From assembly GCA_002205965.3 (NCBI GenBank), contig NADL03000464.1:806001-870000 (forward strand): a stretch of 64,000 bases of DNA, given 5' to 3'. Shown here piece by piece: positions 1 to 9,299 of the stretch. A program made the translations under genes and the position numbers. The number at the start of each line of letters is the position of its first letter. Within the stretch, counting starts at the first letter, position 1. A model generated the notes under the pieces. It had not been told where the DNA came from. It worked only from the letters and a program-made list of their open reading frames with translations, and did no database searches. Source of the stretch: Kappaphycus alvarezii. Its lineage: Eukaryota > Rhodophyta > Florideophyceae > Gigartinales > Solieriaceae.

Positions 1-1
1 G

Positions 2-166
2 TTTCTTGCGGAATTACCGGAGAGAAGCAGGCTAGTTCCTGTTCCAATCTCTACTCTTGGCGAATGGCATCCAGAGGCGTTTTCAATGGTTAAGGAGCTT
101 GCAAGAACCGTCGCCAGCCGCGGAATGGAACGGTTTTCGAAGGTTCGAGGCATTCTTCTACAATGA
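2..166 (+). pseudogene. C-terminal tail of a LINE-like (non-LTR) retrotransposon polyprotein, cut by window edge
   Basis: An open frame enters from the left edge and stops at 164-166 after 54 codons. It contains a segment of the type V-P-V-P-I-S-T-L-G-E-W-H-P-E-A followed by K-E-L-A-R-T-V-A-S-R-G. This layout (basic-hydrophobic strand, Gly-Trp turn, helix with A-R/S-R-G) is what I recall at the very C-terminus of algal non-LTR retrotransposon proteins that end in a restriction-like endonuclease domain. The same layout recurs in the relic at 48489-49154, where the fragment reads L-R-P-L-A-I-D-V-Y-G followed by A-A-R-R-G. No reverse transcriptase is visible because the window begins here. It could also be the end of an unrelated gene. 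Confidence 0.35.
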
Positions 167-423
167 CACTCGGCGTTGGCAGTAACTTCTAACGCCGCTT
201 GTCTGCTGTCTGGTATCCCATCAACTTTCTGGTAGCCTGTTGCTGGTGCTAGCATTCGACAGCAATGATTTGTACATGGCTTCGACCATCGGTACATGTA
301 TTTAATATGACATTCAGATTTGCAACTCCAAATGGGTTCCAGTCAATCCATACAAATCAATAAAGACACCCCCTTTTTTTCCCTTTTTAGATTCTACTCT
401 GCCCTCAAACGGAAAATTAATGA

Positions 424-2385
424 ATGACAGGCAACAAATCGTTACAAATGTACAAGCAATATGGCAAGAAAAAGAAGACACGCGAAGCTTACCCCAGCTC
501 CCTTAGAGCAGAGGTGATTCGTTACTACGATGGCAGTGAGAAAAGATCGCTATCAGATACTGCAGCACATTTCAAGCTTCCCAAAGAGGCAGCAAAGAAA
601 GTTTATAAGAATAGAGAACGCATACTGGAGGCGGAAATAGCATCATTGAAACTAATTACCAAGAGCTTTTACCCCGAGCAAGAAAATGATTTTCTGGCTT
701 TCATTCGCTTGGGTAGGTCATGTCGCCTGCCCGTGACTGGAACAGTTGTAATGATCAAAGCTGCGCAACTTCGTCAGAAGTACAAGAAAACTGAGGAAAA
801 CTTCTGAGGTTAGCAGCCGGTGGATTTATCGATTCATGAAGTGCAGAGGAATTGCAAAAGCTATTCGTATCGGGTTTCTTCGATCAGTTGCTTCCGAACA
901 CGTCGTACCTAGGTCCAGAGAAATCTAAGCGTTTTGCCCGGGCAACAAAACAATGCGAGTTAAGAATCGCATAACGTTCACTGCATGCACAAATGCAGAT
1001 GGTTCTCATATTGTGCCGACGCTATTCATTAGTAAGAGCAAAATTATTATGCATCCGACCTTGCAGAGAACAAAGATAAATTCCGCGAAGTTTGTATGGC
1101 ACAGGAAAAAAGCCAGATGTTGGGAGAGCTCTTTTTGGATTGCATCAACAATATATGGTACAAGAATGTTCGAAAGGAAACTTCAGAGAATGGGTGTATC
1201 AGTTTTGACAACACTAATGCCCACGGTGACTTGTTGCTTGAGCTACCAGGTTTGGAGTGCATTTCTCTGCCTCCAAATGTTACGTCTGTTTATCAACCCA
1301 TGTTCCAGGGAATTATTTTAGTAATTAAGAAGGAAGCTAGAACAGAACTTTTACGACAATTGATGTAAGAAGAAGAGAAGGAAGAATGACGCTTTATTGT
1401 TTGAAGACAAGTCCGCACTACACAGGACCTCGGGTTCTGCTAGACGGACGACTCCGGGCAATGGCTGAACCGATTGCCCACTCAAGCGAAAAAGGGACCG
1501 GAAGAAAACTCCACCACCTGAACCGGGGATTCAGAAGGCTTAAAAAACTCCCGCTGTAAGCACATGGGCTTACAGATAGAGACGGCGACGACAACAGCGA
1601 GAACTCCGGACGAGAGAGCTTGACGACAAGCCCGCAAGGCTGTGAAGACCACAACCCCTCGCAGTCCGTCAAAATGACGGAAGATTTGAGTGCGGCAGGG
1701 TACGGAGGTCTTCGCAAACCTTGTTCGAGTAGTAGAGCCATCCTTATACACCTTTCCCAGTTCGTCCCACGTGCGCTGGGGGCGCGGAGAGGCAATCCAC
1801 TCGATGTGGCCATCGACAAGAACGTTGCAGCGAGAGCTCTGCAGCCGTGGCGGGCAATCTCCTCAGGAAAGAGCCGGATGAAGGTCCGGCGCCCACGCCG
1901 TGCGCGGGCGCCGAGCGAGATGAAGCGAAGGTTGGGTGTTGTCAGTCGAGATGAGATGAACGCTGAAAACAAGCTCCTATGAAAAACTCAACCTCCTGAT
2001 GTAAGTGCTAACCTAAAGAGACGAGTTCGGTAGCTTTAGTAAAATGCAAAGACCTGGAACAGCAGGTTTAAAGTATGCCTACCCTGGTCATGGGCTGGAT
2101 GCAACTCAGTGTCTGGAGAAGTTTTTGCAGACCATAAGTCAAAAGACGATGTTGAATTGTTGGACACGGGCGGGCATCTTGTCCAAGGCACAAATCAACG
2201 ATGGATGCAAAGCAACGGGCCTCATGGAGCCTGAATTACATGTAGCCTCCCCTGTAATTCTAGCTGAGCAGCAGTTTGCCAGTGATGGGGGGGAGACAAC
2301 GTCTGTCCTGCAGCCGGATGTTAGTGATCTTTGTGATGAGTTGTTGTCGATCAGGGACGATGTACAAAGCACGGAGCCAATTTAA
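424..2385 (+). pseudogene. Decayed pogo/Tigger-type (DDE_1) transposase
   Basis: Pieces of one transposase follow each other in different frames. Positions 424-807 encode a basic N-terminus with a CENP-B-like helix-turn-helix (Q-E-N-D-F-L-A-F then G-R-S-C-R-L-P-V-T-G). A short stretch to about 925 continues it (R-W-I-Y-R-F-M-K). From 953 comes the start of the DDE core (A-C-T-N-A-D-G-S-H-I-V-P). Within 1096-1368 comes F-D-N-T-N-A-H followed by S-L-P-P-N-V-T-S-V-Y-Q-P, the segment carrying the second catalytic Asp and the start of the third motif. The C-terminal part, with N-C-W-T-R-A-G-I-L, resumes at 2044-2385. A foreign 0.63-kb block sits between. Several frameshifts and stops make it inactive. 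I could not find convincing terminal inverted repeats. Confidence 0.7.
1370..2005. mobile_element. 0.63-kb insertion inside the pogo relic, flanked by a 9-bp direct repeat
   Basis: The nonamer tgatgtaag occurs at 1361-1369 and again at 1997-2005, at the two edges of a GC-richer block that interrupts the transposase. No terminal inverted repeat is visible and the ends are not TG..CA. On the minus strand the block is open for about 184 codons without an ATG at the start, and an AATAAA-like signal (plus strand tttatt, 1393-1398) lies near its minus-strand 3' end. A retroposed RNA copy or a short non-autonomous element would fit. A chance 9-bp match is possible, so the class is unknown. Confidence 0.4.
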
Positions 2386-2563
2386 AGGGTCGAAAGAGAC
2401 TGCCGACTACGTCAACGTTTTGTTGGACCTAGAGTAACATCATGGACAAGATGAGATGTTCTATCTTGGCGTCGTGGAAGAAGCGGTCTCAGATTTGCTG
2501 AGGGATTTGGAAGAGTATTAGGCTTCAGCTGCAGATGCCGCCGTGCAGCGTCCTGAATAAATT

Positions 2564-2932
2564 GTGAAGCGGATTTCTAAGCTGCAGCAAGAAATGGATG
2601 ATGCTCGCAGAGAGGAGGAAGAGTTGGAAAGGAGGCAGAATATTTTACAGCAGCGAAAAGCTGAAGAGGATGGAGCTGCTTCGCCTTATAGAGCGTCGGA
2701 GGCAAACGCCTCCTGGTTGAAGGAAATCGTGGACAAGACGGGAAAAATGAAGGTAAGCCCAGTTGTAAAGGCGAATTTCTTTGAGGCGCTTCGAGTTGCA
2801 GTGATGGAGACGAAGGCAGCTGCCCCAAGGAAGCCGACAACAATGGCGGACCTTTTTTGCACCTGCGTGGACCTTCTTTGCGCAGCAGAGCCAATAACCT
2901 GTACATGCAGAGCCAATAAACTGTACACGTGA
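2564..2932 (+). other. Short coiled-coil open frame after the pogo relic
   Basis: An open frame starting at a GTG encodes a Glu/Arg/Lys-rich helix (E-E-E-L-E-R-R-Q-N-I-L-Q-Q-R-K) followed by a neutral segment. The DNA just upstream, in the same orientation, belongs to the transposase relic, so this may be its charged C-terminal tail; the pogo element at 37-39 kb has a similar tail. No ATG supports an independent gene and I recognise no domain. Confidence 0.25.
2885..2927. repeat. Tandem duplication of a 21-bp unit
   Basis: The unit gcagagccaataa followed by (c/a)ctgtaca is present at 2885-2905 and 2907-2927 with one mismatch. It overlaps the end of the coiled-coil frame and is probably a local replication duplication. 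Confidence 0.7.
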
Positions 2933-2989
2933 GCTTTACCTCACACGTGGCACCAGTTCCGATTTTTCCGAAACTTGTGCCGTTGATCA

Positions 2990-3933
2990 TGACCCTCGAA
3001 AAAATCTGGGTCTAAAATTGAGTCGGGTCTTAAATCGTTGAGCCTTAAACTGACGCACCCCTGTATATGAGCCGTCCGCCGCCTTTCCCGCCTTTGCGAC
3101 TTCCTCTACAATGAACTTTCCAATACCTGCCACCTCCATGTGAGAACGCGCCCTCGCCACCGATCTCCATACGAGCCCCAATGAGCGGCGAGCACTTTAT
3201 CTTGCCATCGGCGATCCTCTTTTCGCTCCCTACCCACTGGACTTGGACCTCACCGTTGTTAGCCCGCATTCAGCCCCTACCGTAATATCGCTGACCGTGG
3301 TGCTTCTAGTCTCAACATAGTTGAAAAAAGGAGAGTCGCGCACTTTTCCTCGGGACATGAAAAAGAAGTCATTGGTCGCCATCCCATCGCCATCGATACT
3401 TAGGGGGAAATCAGCAAATCCGCCCTCAGAGTGCTGCACGACCTCAGCTACTTAATTGCAGAACGACGCGGTAGGCACCCTCACGCAGAGTTCCATGACC
3501 TAAGGACACGTGTCTCAGCCGTAAACCGCACAGACAAAGTTTCAAACTTTTACCTAACGATGTTACTATACAGTACTTTTCTGTACTGTATGGCATTAGG
3601 CCGTACTGTACTGTACTGTGCTATGCAGTACTAGTCCTCCGTTAAACCGCTGTTATGATAAATCACCGCAAAATCCGACTCCATGCAAGCGGCCAGAGTT
3701 AAATCTAGATGAGCTGGCTAACCTCCGTTTCCTCCATGCTGAATTGATACATTGAAAGGTCACCTTTCCCCCCACATCCCTTGCACCGGCGCCTAACTGT
3801 ACAATTCAAGCCTTGCATATCGCCGCGTCCCGCTTCGGAGCAGTGACACTCGAAATAATCATCCGATATCCAAAGCACCTTTGACACATTTCATCGTTAT
3901 ACTGCCTGTAGGGCTACAAAAGTGTTACGAACG
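2990..3933. other. Intergenic DNA upstream of the UMP-CMP kinase
   Basis: I see no supported gene. The minus strand between 3045 and 3439 has two short adjacent frames of ordinary composition without recognisable motifs. A pentamer cluster (TACTG/CAGTA) lies at 3570-3633 and is listed separately. The last 300 bases must hold the kinase promoter but show no clear TATA box. Confidence 0.5.
3570..3633. repeat. TACTG/CAGTA pentamer cluster
   Basis: Several head-to-tail and inverted copies of TACTG/CAGTA lie close together, including the run tactgtactgtactg. The same motif recurs in at least ten other intergenic places in the window (see findings). Confidence 0.7.
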
Positions 3934-4635
3934 ATGCAAGCTTTTCTTACTCCATACTTTCCTCAACATTCAACAAAAAGTCGTGCCTATCAAAAGCCCT
4001 TGTTCTGCGCGATCACTACCAACTCCGCATCCAGTCCAAGGTTTTGTGACTCCTACGCTTTGCCACCGATAGTCTTTGTCCTCGGCGGACCAGGAAGTGG
4101 AAAGGGTACTCAGTGTGCAAGGCTTAAGCGCGACTTTGATTTTGCCCAGGTCTGCGTTGGCGATCTCCTGCGTCGTGAGGCTGCGCGTGAGACCCACTTG
4201 GGCAAGAGTGTTGCTGATGTTATGCAAAGGGGTGAAATCGTGCCTGGTGAGATAACAATGGAATTACTCAAGGAAGAGTTGCATTCCCTTGTAGGTAGAT
4301 GTAGTGGTATTCTCATCGATGGGTTCCCACGCGCAATGGATCAAGCAAAGGCTTTCGAGGACTTAGTGGCCGCATGCTGCTTTGTGCTATTCTTTCGATG
4401 CGACGAGGCAGAAATGATCATGAGACTTCTCAGGAGAGGTGAAACAAGTGGACGAGCGGATGACCATTCAGAGGTGGTTCGAAAGAGACTGAAAACGTTT
4501 ATCGAAAAAACGATGCCTGTTGTTGAGCACTATCGGCAGCGCGGCCTGTTACGGGAGATCGATTCTGGTAACGGTGACCCAGATCAAGTCTACCTTCGCA
4601 CAAAAGCGCTGTTTAATACGAAATTTGCCTTATAG
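3934..4635 (+). CDS. UMP-CMP kinase (adenylate-kinase family), probably organellar
   Basis: Phosphorylates UMP and CMP using ATP. The 233-residue protein has the P-loop G-G-P-G-S-G-K-G-T-Q at about residues 51-60. It also has the NMP-binding G-D-L-L-R and G-E-I-V-P segments, D-G-F-P-R, and the short lid L-L-R-R-G-E-T-S-G-R-A-D-D. The short lid and the R-G-E-T-S-G-R sequence are the mark of UMP-CMP kinases as opposed to long-lid adenylate kinases. An ATG at 3934 is chosen; a GTG four codons upstream is not used in nuclear genes. About 45 residues precede the kinase core, rich in Ser/Thr and poor in acids, which suggests a transit peptide, but I cannot tell plastid from mitochondrion. It is single-exon and converges on Der. 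Confidence 0.85.
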   Translation: MQAFLTPYFPQHSTKSRAYQKPLFCAITTNSASSPRFCDSYALPPIVFVLGGPGSGKGTQCARLKRDFDFAQVCVGDLLRREAARETHLGKSVADVMQRGEIVPGEITMELLKEELHSLVGRCSGILIDGFPRAMDQAKAFEDLVAACCFVLFFRCDEAEMIMRLLRRGETSGRADDHSEVVRKRLKTFIEKTMPVVEHYRQRGLLREIDSGNGDPDQVYLRTKALFNTKFAL

Positions 4636-5231
4636 ACGACGCTATGCCTTAGAGTTGCCAAGTACTTTCGCCCATTTTGTTTGTCAGTAACTATCGTCTC
4701 AATTTCGCCACACACAGGTTGCTACTTCATCCACCAGTTCCACACAACGTGGACAATCAGCTGTATGCGAGCAGTCCGTTCCTATTCGAACCGATCTGCG
4801 CCTCGTAAGAAGGGACACTTGCATTGCATCTTACAAATTTTGCAAACCTTTGCCACGTTTCAGGAGCGGCAGTTGGTGGCTAAGTAATCACATGTAATGC
4901 CAGGCATTGTCTTGTCAGTGCTTACTCCTCGTGCAATCTCGCCTGCATCACTCCATAAGTCCCAAGTACCCACGTGGAGCGCTTCGTTTTGCCACCAGTA
5001 ATAAGAAGTGCTTAGGCCACAAAAAAATTGCTGCGCAACAGACGCCCAGCCCAAACCCTTTTACACCCGCTCTTCATTCCTACTCGTAATCGAACATGAA
5101 GCCCATATGTCCATTACATTAGACAGCAGAAGGTTAATTTCAGACACTGCCCTTGGCAGATGTAGCTGCCAAGAAAATGTTGTACTACCAAAAGTTGACA
5201 AGCTCTAATCAAACCCAAGGTTTCCCTTCAC
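4636..5231. other. Convergent intergenic region
   Basis: About 0.6 kb between the stop codons of the kinase and Der genes. It must contain both 3' ends. I see no gene, repeat or structural RNA in it. Confidence 0.6.
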
Positions 5232-6806
5232 TTACACAGGCGGCTTTGCCTTACCGCGCCAAACTACTCGGAGAGGGGTCCCAACAAAACCCAGTCCCTT
5301 TCTAAATTGCGTAACCATATATCGTCTGTAATTGTCGCGGAATAACTTGGGGTCATTGACGAACATTGCAATAGTTGGTGGCCTGGTCGAAACCTGGGTA
5401 CAGTAGTAAATTCGACCCTGTTTGCCTCCCCGGGTTGCCGGTGGCTTGTGCCATTCAACGGCTTCTCGAAGCACCTCATTGAGAACAGCTGTAGATACTC
5501 TCCGTCTGTGTTGCTCTAAGGCTTGATCAACCATGCTGATAATTCTCGACACTCTCTTTTTCTCGGTGACGGAAATCAATTCAACTGGAGCCCAGGGGAT
5601 GGAAACAGCCCGTTCACGAATGTCGTCCATGGCTTTCTTGTAGCTTCTGTTGTCCTTATCAGGGACGAGATCCCACTTGTTAGCGAGTACAACGCAGCCC
5701 TTCCCCTCATCAGCGATTCTATCCGCTATTTTCCGGTCTTGCTCACTGCCTTCAGTGACATCCATCAGCAATAGAACTACATCTGCCCTTCGAATAGCCT
5801 TGAACGCGCGGTTCACCATGAAAAACTCAGTACCATACTTGACGCTTGTTTTCCTTCGAATTCCTGCGGTATCGATCAATCGGTATTTGCTGCCATTAAC
5901 GGTAATCATTTCATCAATGGCATCCCGTGTTGTGCCAGGAATCTCACTAACAATAGCCCTTTCGTCCCCAGCGAAAAAGTTTAGTAAGCTGCTCTTACCC
6001 ACATTCGGCCTACCGACTATGGCGACGTTAACAACATCCTCCTCAATTTCACCTTGAACCAAAGGTAGCTTTTGGACAACGCTGTCCAAGAGGTCTCCTG
6101 TTCCTGATCCATGAATAGCACTAAGTGGATAAGGCTCTCCTAGACCCAATGCCCAGAAGTCAGAGGCCATGATAAAGCGTTGTTCACTTTCACACTTATT
6201 AACGGCGACCATGACAGGAACATTACTGGCTTCCCGTCTCAAGAAAACTGCTAGGTCCTGATCCAGTGGATTAATTCCCGCCTGACCATCGACACATAAA
6301 ACTACGACCGAAGCTTGCTTTATCGCAATTAAAGCTTGTGCGCGGATCTCTGGTAGGAATGTGGACTGATCGTCAAAGACAAGGCCACCCGTGTCAACGA
6401 TTTGAAACGTGTAACCATTCCATGTCGAGGAACGGTAGGTGCGATCTCGGGTGATACCAATCACATCTTCAACAATGGCACCACCGCGAAAGGCTCCCAC
6501 AAGACGGTTCACCAAGGTGGATTTGCCGACATTTGGACGGCCGACGACGGCGACGACGGGTAGCTTGGCTTCAGGGAGCTTCTTCACGGGAGTCTCGAAA
6601 TCAGAAAAGTGCTGCTCGGTAGATTCTGACAGGGGAGATGATTTGGTGCGTACGCGGGCACTGATAGTTGAAGGGGGTGTGGTGTGACGGTTTTGAACAT
6701 CAGATCGGATTGGGGAGGTAAATGTAGAGCGCAACTTGGTAGTTGGTGGAAGGAATGAACCGCAGAGGGAAGCGGAGAAGGCTGGGGATGGGGTTCCGGG
6801 CGACAT
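5232..6806 (-). CDS. der: Der/EngA double GTPase for ribosome assembly, plastid-targeted
   Basis: Der is a bacterial GTPase that helps assemble the large ribosomal subunit; plants and algae keep it for plastid ribosomes. The 524-residue protein shows two GTPase domains in tandem, each with the P-loop G-R-P-N-V-G-K-S (residues about 89-96 and 266-273). It has D-T-G-G and D-T-A-G as G3 motifs and N-K-C-E and N-K-W-D as G4 motifs. A KH-like C-terminal domain of about 100 residues follows, ending in Pro-rich basic residues. The first in-frame ATG (minus strand, 6804-6806) gives an 80-residue N-terminal extension rich in Ser, Thr and Pro, as expected of a plastid transit peptide; the frame extends upstream only from a TTG. 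No introns. Confidence 0.93.
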   Translation of the reverse strand: MSPGTPSPAFSASLCGSFLPPTTKLRSTFTSPIRSDVQNRHTTPPSTISARVRTKSSPLSESTEQHFSDFETPVKKLPEAKLPVVAVVGRPNVGKSTLVNRLVGAFRGGAIVEDVIGITRDRTYRSSTWNGYTFQIVDTGGLVFDDQSTFLPEIRAQALIAIKQASVVVLCVDGQAGINPLDQDLAVFLRREASNVPVMVAVNKCESEQRFIMASDFWALGLGEPYPLSAIHGSGTGDLLDSVVQKLPLVQGEIEEDVVNVAIVGRPNVGKSSLLNFFAGDERAIVSEIPGTTRDAIDEMITVNGSKYRLIDTAGIRRKTSVKYGTEFFMVNRAFKAIRRADVVLLLMDVTEGSEQDRKIADRIADEGKGCVVLANKWDLVPDKDNRSYKKAMDDIRERAVSIPWAPVELISVTEKKRVSRIISMVDQALEQHRRRVSTAVLNEVLREAVEWHKPPATRGGKQGRIYYCTQVSTRPPTIAMFVNDPKLFRDNYRRYMVTQFRKGLGFVGTPLRVVWRGKAKPPV

Positions 6807-7409
6807 GAGGATAAGGAGGTGGTTGGTGTTTGTTTCGTTGGAGAAAGGTCCGAACGACGCCTGATAAGTCAATGCAGAGGCTGGCTAGCGTATGAAGGTC
6901 GTAGCTTTCAAAATCATTGAGATTAACTTTTACACAAGATTTATTGACAGGTTGCCATTACTTATTCTGGCATTACGACAGAGTTGATGTCACATGAAAT
7001 GGCGAAAAGCGATTGGATTAAAAAAATCTCCAGTGGCCAATTGAATCAAGTTACTAGGGTAGGTACATTTTCGTGGGTTAATTATGTGAAAAACATATTT
7101 CCCTAATTACAGTGGAAAGAGTCTGATCTCATCAACTTCGCGACGTGTACACGTGTGGATATTGTTGAAGATTTGAATGGGGACAGCGAGCATGCAGATT
7201 ATCGCTGGCGGCACTTGATCGCACCCTGTAGGATATTCCCGCCCACAACCGACCATATCTTTCAAATATTAAATCACCCCACATTTTCCCCCCCTTGGTC
7301 GAACACAAATTTTACTTATTTATTTCTCTCCCACCCCAGCGCCCCCCCCCCTACACCATTTCTCAGGGGCATCTCAACATGTCTACAGTGCCGTACTGTA
7401 AAGTACAGT
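6807..7409. other. Intergenic DNA between Der and the copia element
   Basis: This holds the Der promoter and the copia target site. It is AT-rich near 6900-7120, with a run of cytosines at 7340-7350. A pentamer cluster at 7391-7414 contains the insertion site. No gene is supported; the forward frame at 7155-7547 runs into the LTR and has no recognisable motif. Confidence 0.55.
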
Positions 7410-7414
7410 ACAGT

Positions 7415-8052
7415 TGTCAGTTGGATGGCTTGCACTTGCAGCGTTGATCGAGATCATGCAAAGATCCGATCCATATTGAAAGGGTGGCTCTTAAAAGGCA
7501 CGGAGCATCGTATGCACAACTATCGTAACAACGCAGGAAGCGAATGAAAACATGAATGCAAGAGTCCCATGCGGGACAACTGGACGCAACTGCACGTTGC
7601 AACGATCTACCATGAATGCAGCAGCTAGGGAAAGGACTAGGAAGCGGCAAAGGCGAGAGCAACGCAGAAGCGGCACATGCATGCGGACACTAGGCGGCAA
7701 GGACACGGACAATGAAAGAGCGCACGGCATTGAATTGGACCTCGGATGAGCGAGCAAGACGGAATGCAGGACGAGCACGCAGGCATTGGGCACAGACCGC
7801 AGGTGAGCGAATGCAAGAGCACGCATGGATGAGAGCGAGAAAGGCAATAGCAAAGCGAGCGTTGTAGAGGCTATATAAAGGATAGAATAGCGGCTGACCG
7901 GAAGAGAAGCGAGGGGCAGCACGCCGGCGACTTGTGCCGACTCATCTTGCCACGGCCCACAAACCCCTATTACCTCTGTTGAGATTCTGCCCTCTGCCAG
8001 CAAGTCCAGTTATCAGCTTACAGCATTCTATTGTCTACAGACCTAATCAACA
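7415..8052 (+). repeat. 5' LTR of the copia element
   Basis: 638 bp, TG..CA ends. A TATA box (tatataaa, 7872-7879) lies about 175 bp before the LTR end and probably marks the U3/R boundary. It differs from the 3' LTR at two sites only: a versus g in the cgaga(a/g)aggc segment, and c versus a in ccag(c/a)aagtcc. Confidence 0.95.
7872..7879 (+). promoter_or_regulatory. TATA box in the copia 5' LTR
   Basis: The octamer tatataaa is the best core promoter match in the LTR and is kept unchanged at 13244-13251 in the 3' LTR. Transcription would begin roughly 30 bp downstream. Confidence 0.6.
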
Positions 8053-8055
8053 GTT

Positions 8056-8937
8056 ATGGGCCCAGAGGGAAATGAATCTCCGGAGAGTAGAATGCTTCAT
8101 GCTCCCCGTCTAACCCCAAGCAAGGATAAGTTCTACTATAGAAGCGATGTTAGGATGTGGATGAAAAGGGTTAAGGTTTTTGCTAATGGGGGAGATACGA
8201 AGGCCAAAGGAGTGGCTAACGGATTGGGACATGCACTTTATTCAGCAATGGATCTCTGCTATCGCCGTGTGTTAGATGCGGATATACAGGATGGGAAACT
8301 TAAGCTTGATCCAGATGATGACGAGGACACAATGACATTTTCACAACAGAAAGGCGTAGTTGAACAAATGCTCATGACGGTAGCTAAGGACTCCCCAACG
8401 GATGCAGCGAAACGAATGATTACATTAGGGAGAAGGGTGTTCAATTGCCGTCGGTTTCGGAACGAAGATTACGCGGCCTTTGCCGAAAGGTTCCGTGGTG
8501 TTGCAAAGGCACATCTGAACTGTTTTCGTCACGTCCCCACCGAACAGGAGAAACAGCAAACAGCTTTGATAATGCTAGAGAATGCACAGCTCCCTGATTC
8601 AGTTTATAATAATCTGCTAAGTTTGCTCGTGTCTAAGCAAGAGGATCCAGTACAGCGTACGCGTAAGAGAAACCACATCATGGAACCAGAGCAATTCGAC
8701 GAGCTCAAGCTTAATATCAATAACACAATACAGAGCTTGGGATCAGACACCTTAGAGGATGCTAGAGACAACATGCTGAAGTCCCGCAGAATCATGATTA
8801 CATCAGAGAGCCGTATCAACAAGCGCATGGCTGGCGATGAGATTGCCCTCACGTTTGGGCTAGAAGATGCGATTGCAGCGTTAAAGACCATCAGAGTCTC
8901 TGATGAGAATAGAAAGGGGGGTACGCGAGCATGGTGA
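8056..8937 (+). CDS. Copia gag-like capsid protein
   Basis: A 293-codon frame whose ATG lies three bases past the 5' LTR. The middle part has the helical look of the Ty1/copia capsid domain: a stretch around residues 100-190 with A-F-A-E-R-F-R-G-V-A, a recognisable core motif of copia Gag. It then ends at TGA 8935-8937. The nucleocapsid part continues in the -1 frame from about 8916, where six G residues precede T. Either a programmed -1 shift or a single-base indel in the homopolymer would join the two. No other lesion is visible in this segment, so Gag alone may still be made. Confidence 0.7.
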   Translation: MGPEGNESPESRMLHAPRLTPSKDKFYYRSDVRMWMKRVKVFANGGDTKAKGVANGLGHALYSAMDLCYRRVLDADIQDGKLKLDPDDDEDTMTFSQQKGVVEQMLMTVAKDSPTDAAKRMITLGRRVFNCRRFRNEDYAAFAERFRGVAKAHLNCFRHVPTEQEKQQTALIMLENAQLPDSVYNNLLSLLVSKQEDPVQRTRKRNHIMEPEQFDELKLNINNTIQSLGSDTLEDARDNMLKSRRIMITSESRINKRMAGDEIALTFGLEDAIAALKTIRVSDENRKGGTRAW

Positions 8938-9299
8938 AAGAACCCCCAAGTGTGGGATCAATGATCGGCAGTGCACAACAATCTGACGCCATGCACAATT
9001 CCGGCTACATCCGCCCTGGAACGGGCGCGAAATACAATACCCGTTGTTATGCTTGTAACGGGACTAATCATTGGGCGGGAGACCCTCAGTGTCCCATGTA
9101 TGGGAAAGGTGGCAGAGAAAGCAGATTTTGTAAACCCGACAGTGCAAGTGACCTACGCAACAAGATCAATGGCATGCGCAGCAGCTATGAAATACCACAG
9201 GAACGCAGCGTACGCTTTTCCGAGCCACCCCCATCCCCGAGGAAGCAAGACCAACTCCCCAACGAGAAGAACCAGTCAACACGCTACTTTGCGAACTAA
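8931..9299 (+). pseudogene. Copia nucleocapsid (zinc-knuckle) segment
   Basis: Continues Gag in another frame. It contains one knuckle with the spacing C-X2-C-X4-H-X6-C (C-Y-A-C-N-G-T-N-H-W-A-G-D-P-Q-C), two residues longer between His and the last Cys than the standard retroviral form. The frame stops at 9297-9299 and the protease follows in the third frame, so a second shift lies between about 9240 and 9290. Confidence 0.7.

Noticed and set aside
3045-3439. Adjacent minus-strand frames upstream of the kinase
   Set aside because: Gly/Lys-rich and without recognisable domains; overlapping alternatives make them indistinguishable from chance.
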